This document shows positions 62,201 through 64,000 of a stretch of 64,000 bases of DNA, in pieces. Position 1 is the stretch's first letter; each line of letters begins with the position of its first letter. The position numbers and the translations under genes are program-made. This DNA is from Syngnathus acus. Taxonomy: Eukaryota; Chordata; Actinopteri; Syngnathiformes; Syngnathidae. The notes under the pieces were generated by a model. The model saw nothing but the letters and a program-made list of their open reading frames with translations. It did no database searches and was not told the origin of the DNA. The stretch spans positions 4,571,501-4,635,500 of the forward strand of contig NC_051104.1 in the NCBI RefSeq assembly GCF_901709675.1. Direction: 5' to 3'.

Positions 62201-63811
62201 GTGAATGTTGGAAAAAATATGGGAGAAGGGGATGAACCTGTTGTTGGCGGTGAGGTCACACTGAAAACCAGACGGCTGGTGGGCAAAACGGACCAGGGGG
62301 CATCGGGCATTCAGAATCTTCTGCACACCCACGCAGCCGGGCCCAAACTGGTCCACGCATTCACCGATGACCGACAGGATGCTCTGCGTGGCGCTGCGCT
62401 CTGAATTGGTCCGCTTCATCTGGTACTCCAGGGTCAAACCGGATTTGGGCTACACGATGAAAGAGAACTCAATAAAAAATGCAGATAAAATGGAAGTATT
62501 ATTAAAAGCCTACTTCTCCTTACTAATTTTAAATTCCTTCCACTGATGCCATCTAGGTCCAGAAACATGTCCAGATCGCAGCCCAGCTTTCCAAAGCCAT
62601 TCACTGATGATCCAAATGGTTTAATGGAGCATTCTGGAAAATAAGCAGCAGCGATGTCTTTGAGCAGAGAGCAAACGAGGAAACGCAGTCGGCTGTTCTC
62701 CTCAGTTAGCTGGTAGGCTTCAGTCAAAGAGAATATTTGTTGGTCTATCTGAGGGGAAAGGCAGAGATAAAAATATTTTAGTTGGATTTACATTACAGAT
62801 ATTACAAAAGGAAACACGTAAATGGAGATGTACTAACACTCTCTTCTTGAGAAAGTTTCTGAATGAGCTCATTAATGGGAATGGTGGTTTGTGGATGGTT
62901 ATTTTTACTGGGCTGCTGGTTGGTGACTTCCGTCAGACCCCTCAGAGTCATTAGTCTTGATTTATAAGGAACCACAGATTCATGGTTGTTATTTGGGATA
63001 CCGGCCCCATCGAGTAACGAGGAAACACTGTCTTGCGAAGCAAACTCTACCACTGCATGCATGCCCTGGAAAAGAATCACAAAACAATCAAGCTTCGACC
63101 TCAGTTTGTAAAAATACAGCAAAGTGTTGGTGAAGGATTTTACTCACATAGCTTTCATAAGTGAAGTAATTTTTAATTTCGCCATGTAATGCTAACAAAT
63201 TGAGGATCTTTTTCTCATTGACTTTTTGAGGGCAGTTGATGAGAACAGATCGTTCTGCCTGTTCTTGTCTTTGGGCTTGGACAGCATAAAACGAGAGACG
63301 TCCATCCTTCTCATCTGTTGAGAACAGAAGAATTCACATACTATTTTTTTTACCAAAATACATTCCCATGTTTGCTTTTAAGTTGATAATCTCTATTTAT
63401 TCCTACAATTACTACTATGGCTACTTTTGTTTGGAAAGGGGTAAAGGCATATTCTATTACATATCAGCATACATGGTCACAGTTGCATTCACAAAATGCT
63501 TTTAAAGAAGTGACATTATAACACGACGACACAATAAACACATGTTTCACTAGTGACTCATTTATGACAATATCATCAATTAACAGGTACTACAAAATAT
63601 TTCTAACACTGTCCTGATAAGGCTGACTTATCAGCTTGATTGAACGTAAACTTTACTGACTGGTTTCGTCCTTTGTTTGTACGTCGGCATGAGCTGGAAC
63701 AGCTGTAGTTCCGACACTTCTGTGAAACAAGTTGTCCGCCTTTCGGAGACATTTCGCGAGGTTGATTCTTCCACACATATGTAACCCGTGAGCTGCTATG
63801 GAGGACGCCAT
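58875..63811 (-). CDS. mtpap: Mitochondrial poly(A) RNA polymerase (MTPAP/PAPD1), complete, 9 exons
   Basis: Nine exons (63811-63661, 63314-63148, 63065-62838, 62748-62524, 62449-62238, 61585-61359, 60654-60562, 60494-60421, 59201-58875) join in frame to 567 aa; human MTPAP has 582. The enzyme adds poly(A) tails to mitochondrial mRNAs in the matrix. An N-terminal presequence rich in Arg/Lys/Ala (about residues 1-40) is visible. An RNA-binding-like N-terminal domain follows (about 52-160). The nucleotidyltransferase motif is [20 protein letters not shown] with catalytic Asp240 and Asp242, and a third Asp322 lies in [11 protein letters not shown]. The PAP-associated domain includes [16 protein letters not shown] and [15 protein letters not shown]. 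The tail is lysine-rich. All key residues are present. The gene lies next to jcad on the same strand, as in human. Confidence 0.97.
60421..60494 (-). CDS. mtpap: mtpap exon 8
   Basis: Acceptor TTGTCATAG (AG at 60496-60495), donor GTATGT at 60420, only 74 nt. It encodes [19 protein letters not shown], the counterpart of human FFEYFGNFAFDKNSINIR. It is too short for any ORF scan. Confidence 0.92.
60562..60654 (-). CDS. mtpap: mtpap exon 7
   Basis: Acceptor TTCCACAAG (AG at 60656-60655), donor GTGAGC at 60561. It encodes [20 protein letters not shown], close to the human [13 protein letters not shown] segment. Phase is correct on both sides. Confidence 0.92.
61359..61585 (-). CDS. mtpap: mtpap exon 6 (PAP core)
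   Basis: Acceptor GTCCACAG (AG at 61587-61586), donor GTGCCA at 61358. It encodes [20 protein letters not shown] and the conserved [20 protein letters not shown]. Confidence 0.95.
61775..61788 (+). promoter_or_regulatory. CTCF-type motif in mtpap intron 5
   Basis: CCACTAGAGGGCAG fits every position of the CTCF core consensus CCASYAGRGGGCRS. It lies in the 652-bp intron between the fifth and sixth mtpap coding exons. Confidence 0.5.
62238..62449 (-). CDS. mtpap: mtpap exon 5 (third catalytic Asp)
   Basis: Acceptor CGTGTAG (AG at 62451-62450), donor GTTCAT at 62237, a weak donor. It encodes [20 protein letters not shown] and [10 protein letters not shown], the latter holding the third catalytic aspartate. 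Confidence 0.93.
62524..62748 (-). CDS. mtpap: mtpap exon 4 (catalytic nucleotidyltransferase motif)
   Basis: Acceptor CCCCTCAG (AG at 62750-62749), donor GTAAGG at 62523, 75 whole codons. It carries [19 protein letters not shown] and the catalytic [20 protein letters not shown]. Confidence 0.95.
62838..63065 (-). CDS. mtpap: mtpap exon 3
   Basis: Acceptor CTTTTCCAG (AG at 63067-63066), donor GTTAGT at 62837, 76 whole codons. It begins [14 protein letters not shown], the last strand of the RRM-like domain, followed by a less conserved linker. Confidence 0.93.
63148..63314 (-). CDS. mtpap: mtpap exon 2
   Basis: Acceptor CTCAACAG (AG at 63316-63315), donor GTGAGT at 63147. It encodes about residues 51-106, including [16 protein letters not shown] and [13 protein letters not shown], matching the human N-terminal domain. 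Confidence 0.93.
63661..63811 (-). CDS. mtpap: mtpap exon 1 (mitochondrial presequence)
   Basis: The ATG at 63811-63809 (context CAACAATGGCG) opens [20 protein letters not shown] and then [12 protein letters not shown], a basic amphipathic segment fit for mitochondrial import. The exon must end at 63661 with donor GTCAGT: only this junction keeps frame with the next exon and gives the conserved sequence that follows. Confidence 0.88.
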
Positions 63812-63825
63812 TGTTGTTGAAGCAG

Positions 63826-63838
63826 TACGCATGCGCTG
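63826..63838. promoter_or_regulatory. mtpap: NRF-1-like palindrome at the mtpap start
   Basis: TACGCATGCGCTG contains the GCGCATGCG core of nuclear respiratory factor 1 sites, with the outer base on one side off consensus. It lies about 15 bp upstream of the mtpap ATG on the coding strand. NRF-1 controls many nuclear genes for mitochondrial proteins, so the position makes sense, but the assignment is by motif. Confidence 0.45.
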
Positions 63839-64000
63839 TTTTCCAAGTTGCCCTTCCTACGGCAAGCGAGAAATGTCAGAAATAATTGCGAACTTCATAA
63901 CATTTAAAATAATATATATTTTGATTTATAACTACTTCATACTTGATAATCAATATAACGTGTGTGGTTCAAGCGTTCATTCGTAGTAGAATACAGTAAA

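Noticed and set aside
63798-63986. Plus-strand frame starting next to the mtpap ATG, possible divergent gene
   Set aside because: It overlaps the mtpap 5' end in reverse and soon becomes AT-rich with Ile/Tyr/Phe. No evidence of a real protein.
1-64000. tRNA, rRNA or other structured RNA genes
   Set aside because: I scanned by eye for tRNA T-loop and box B patterns (GGTTCGANTCC) and found none in a cloverleaf context. A covariance model search would be needed to exclude small RNAs such as microRNAs.

Overview
This is eukaryotic nuclear DNA, almost certainly from a bony fish. It has intron-containing genes with GT-AG splice sites and long AT-rich intergenic stretches rich in microsatellites. 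It also holds several copies of a TA-flanked miniature inverted-repeat transposon and remnants of repeats typical of teleost genomes. The exact species cannot be fixed from sequence alone. The transposon family and the compact introns bring small-genome teleosts to mind (a syngnathid such as a pipefish or seahorse is a guess, not a demonstration).

Two protein-coding genes are supported, both on the minus strand. (1) jcad (junctional cadherin 5 associated, the KIAA1462 orthologue) has its coding part at 34,439-28,541 in four coding exons (1,487 aa by my splice model). Its 5'UTR reaches a splice acceptor at 34,606-34,607, and a non-coding first exon is likely near 41.13-41.3 kb in a CpG-rich patch. 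(2) mtpap (mitochondrial poly(A) RNA polymerase) lies at 63,811-58,875 in nine coding exons (567 aa) and is complete. Its start is about 190 bp from the right edge, so its promoter is in the window. The same neighbours, order and strand occur at human 10p11.23 (JCAD then MTPAP, both minus), so this is a conserved syntenic pair.

Layout: 1-26.7 kb is intergenic, with repeat remnants (LINE RT fragment at 1.4 kb, MITE at 5.3 kb, degenerate MITE at 20.9 kb), microsatellites and a few CpG-rich patches. 26.7-28.5 kb is the probable jcad 3'UTR. 28.5-34.6 kb holds the jcad coding exons, with a MITE in intron 2. 34.6-41.1 kb is the presumed first jcad intron. 41.3-58.5 kb is intergenic, with three full-length MITE copies, a degenerate one and tandem repeats. 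58.9-63.8 kb is mtpap.

The two genes have no known shared pathway: jcad acts at endothelial cell-cell junctions and in Hippo signalling, mtpap in mitochondrial mRNA maturation. I found no operon-like system, CRISPR array, tRNA or rRNA. The points most worth a second look are the transposon family and its nested or deleted copies, a few strong candidate regulatory motifs (CTCF, CRE, CRE/E-box repeat, NRF-1), and two unusual splice situations, one at the jcad C-terminus and one at mtpap exon 1.
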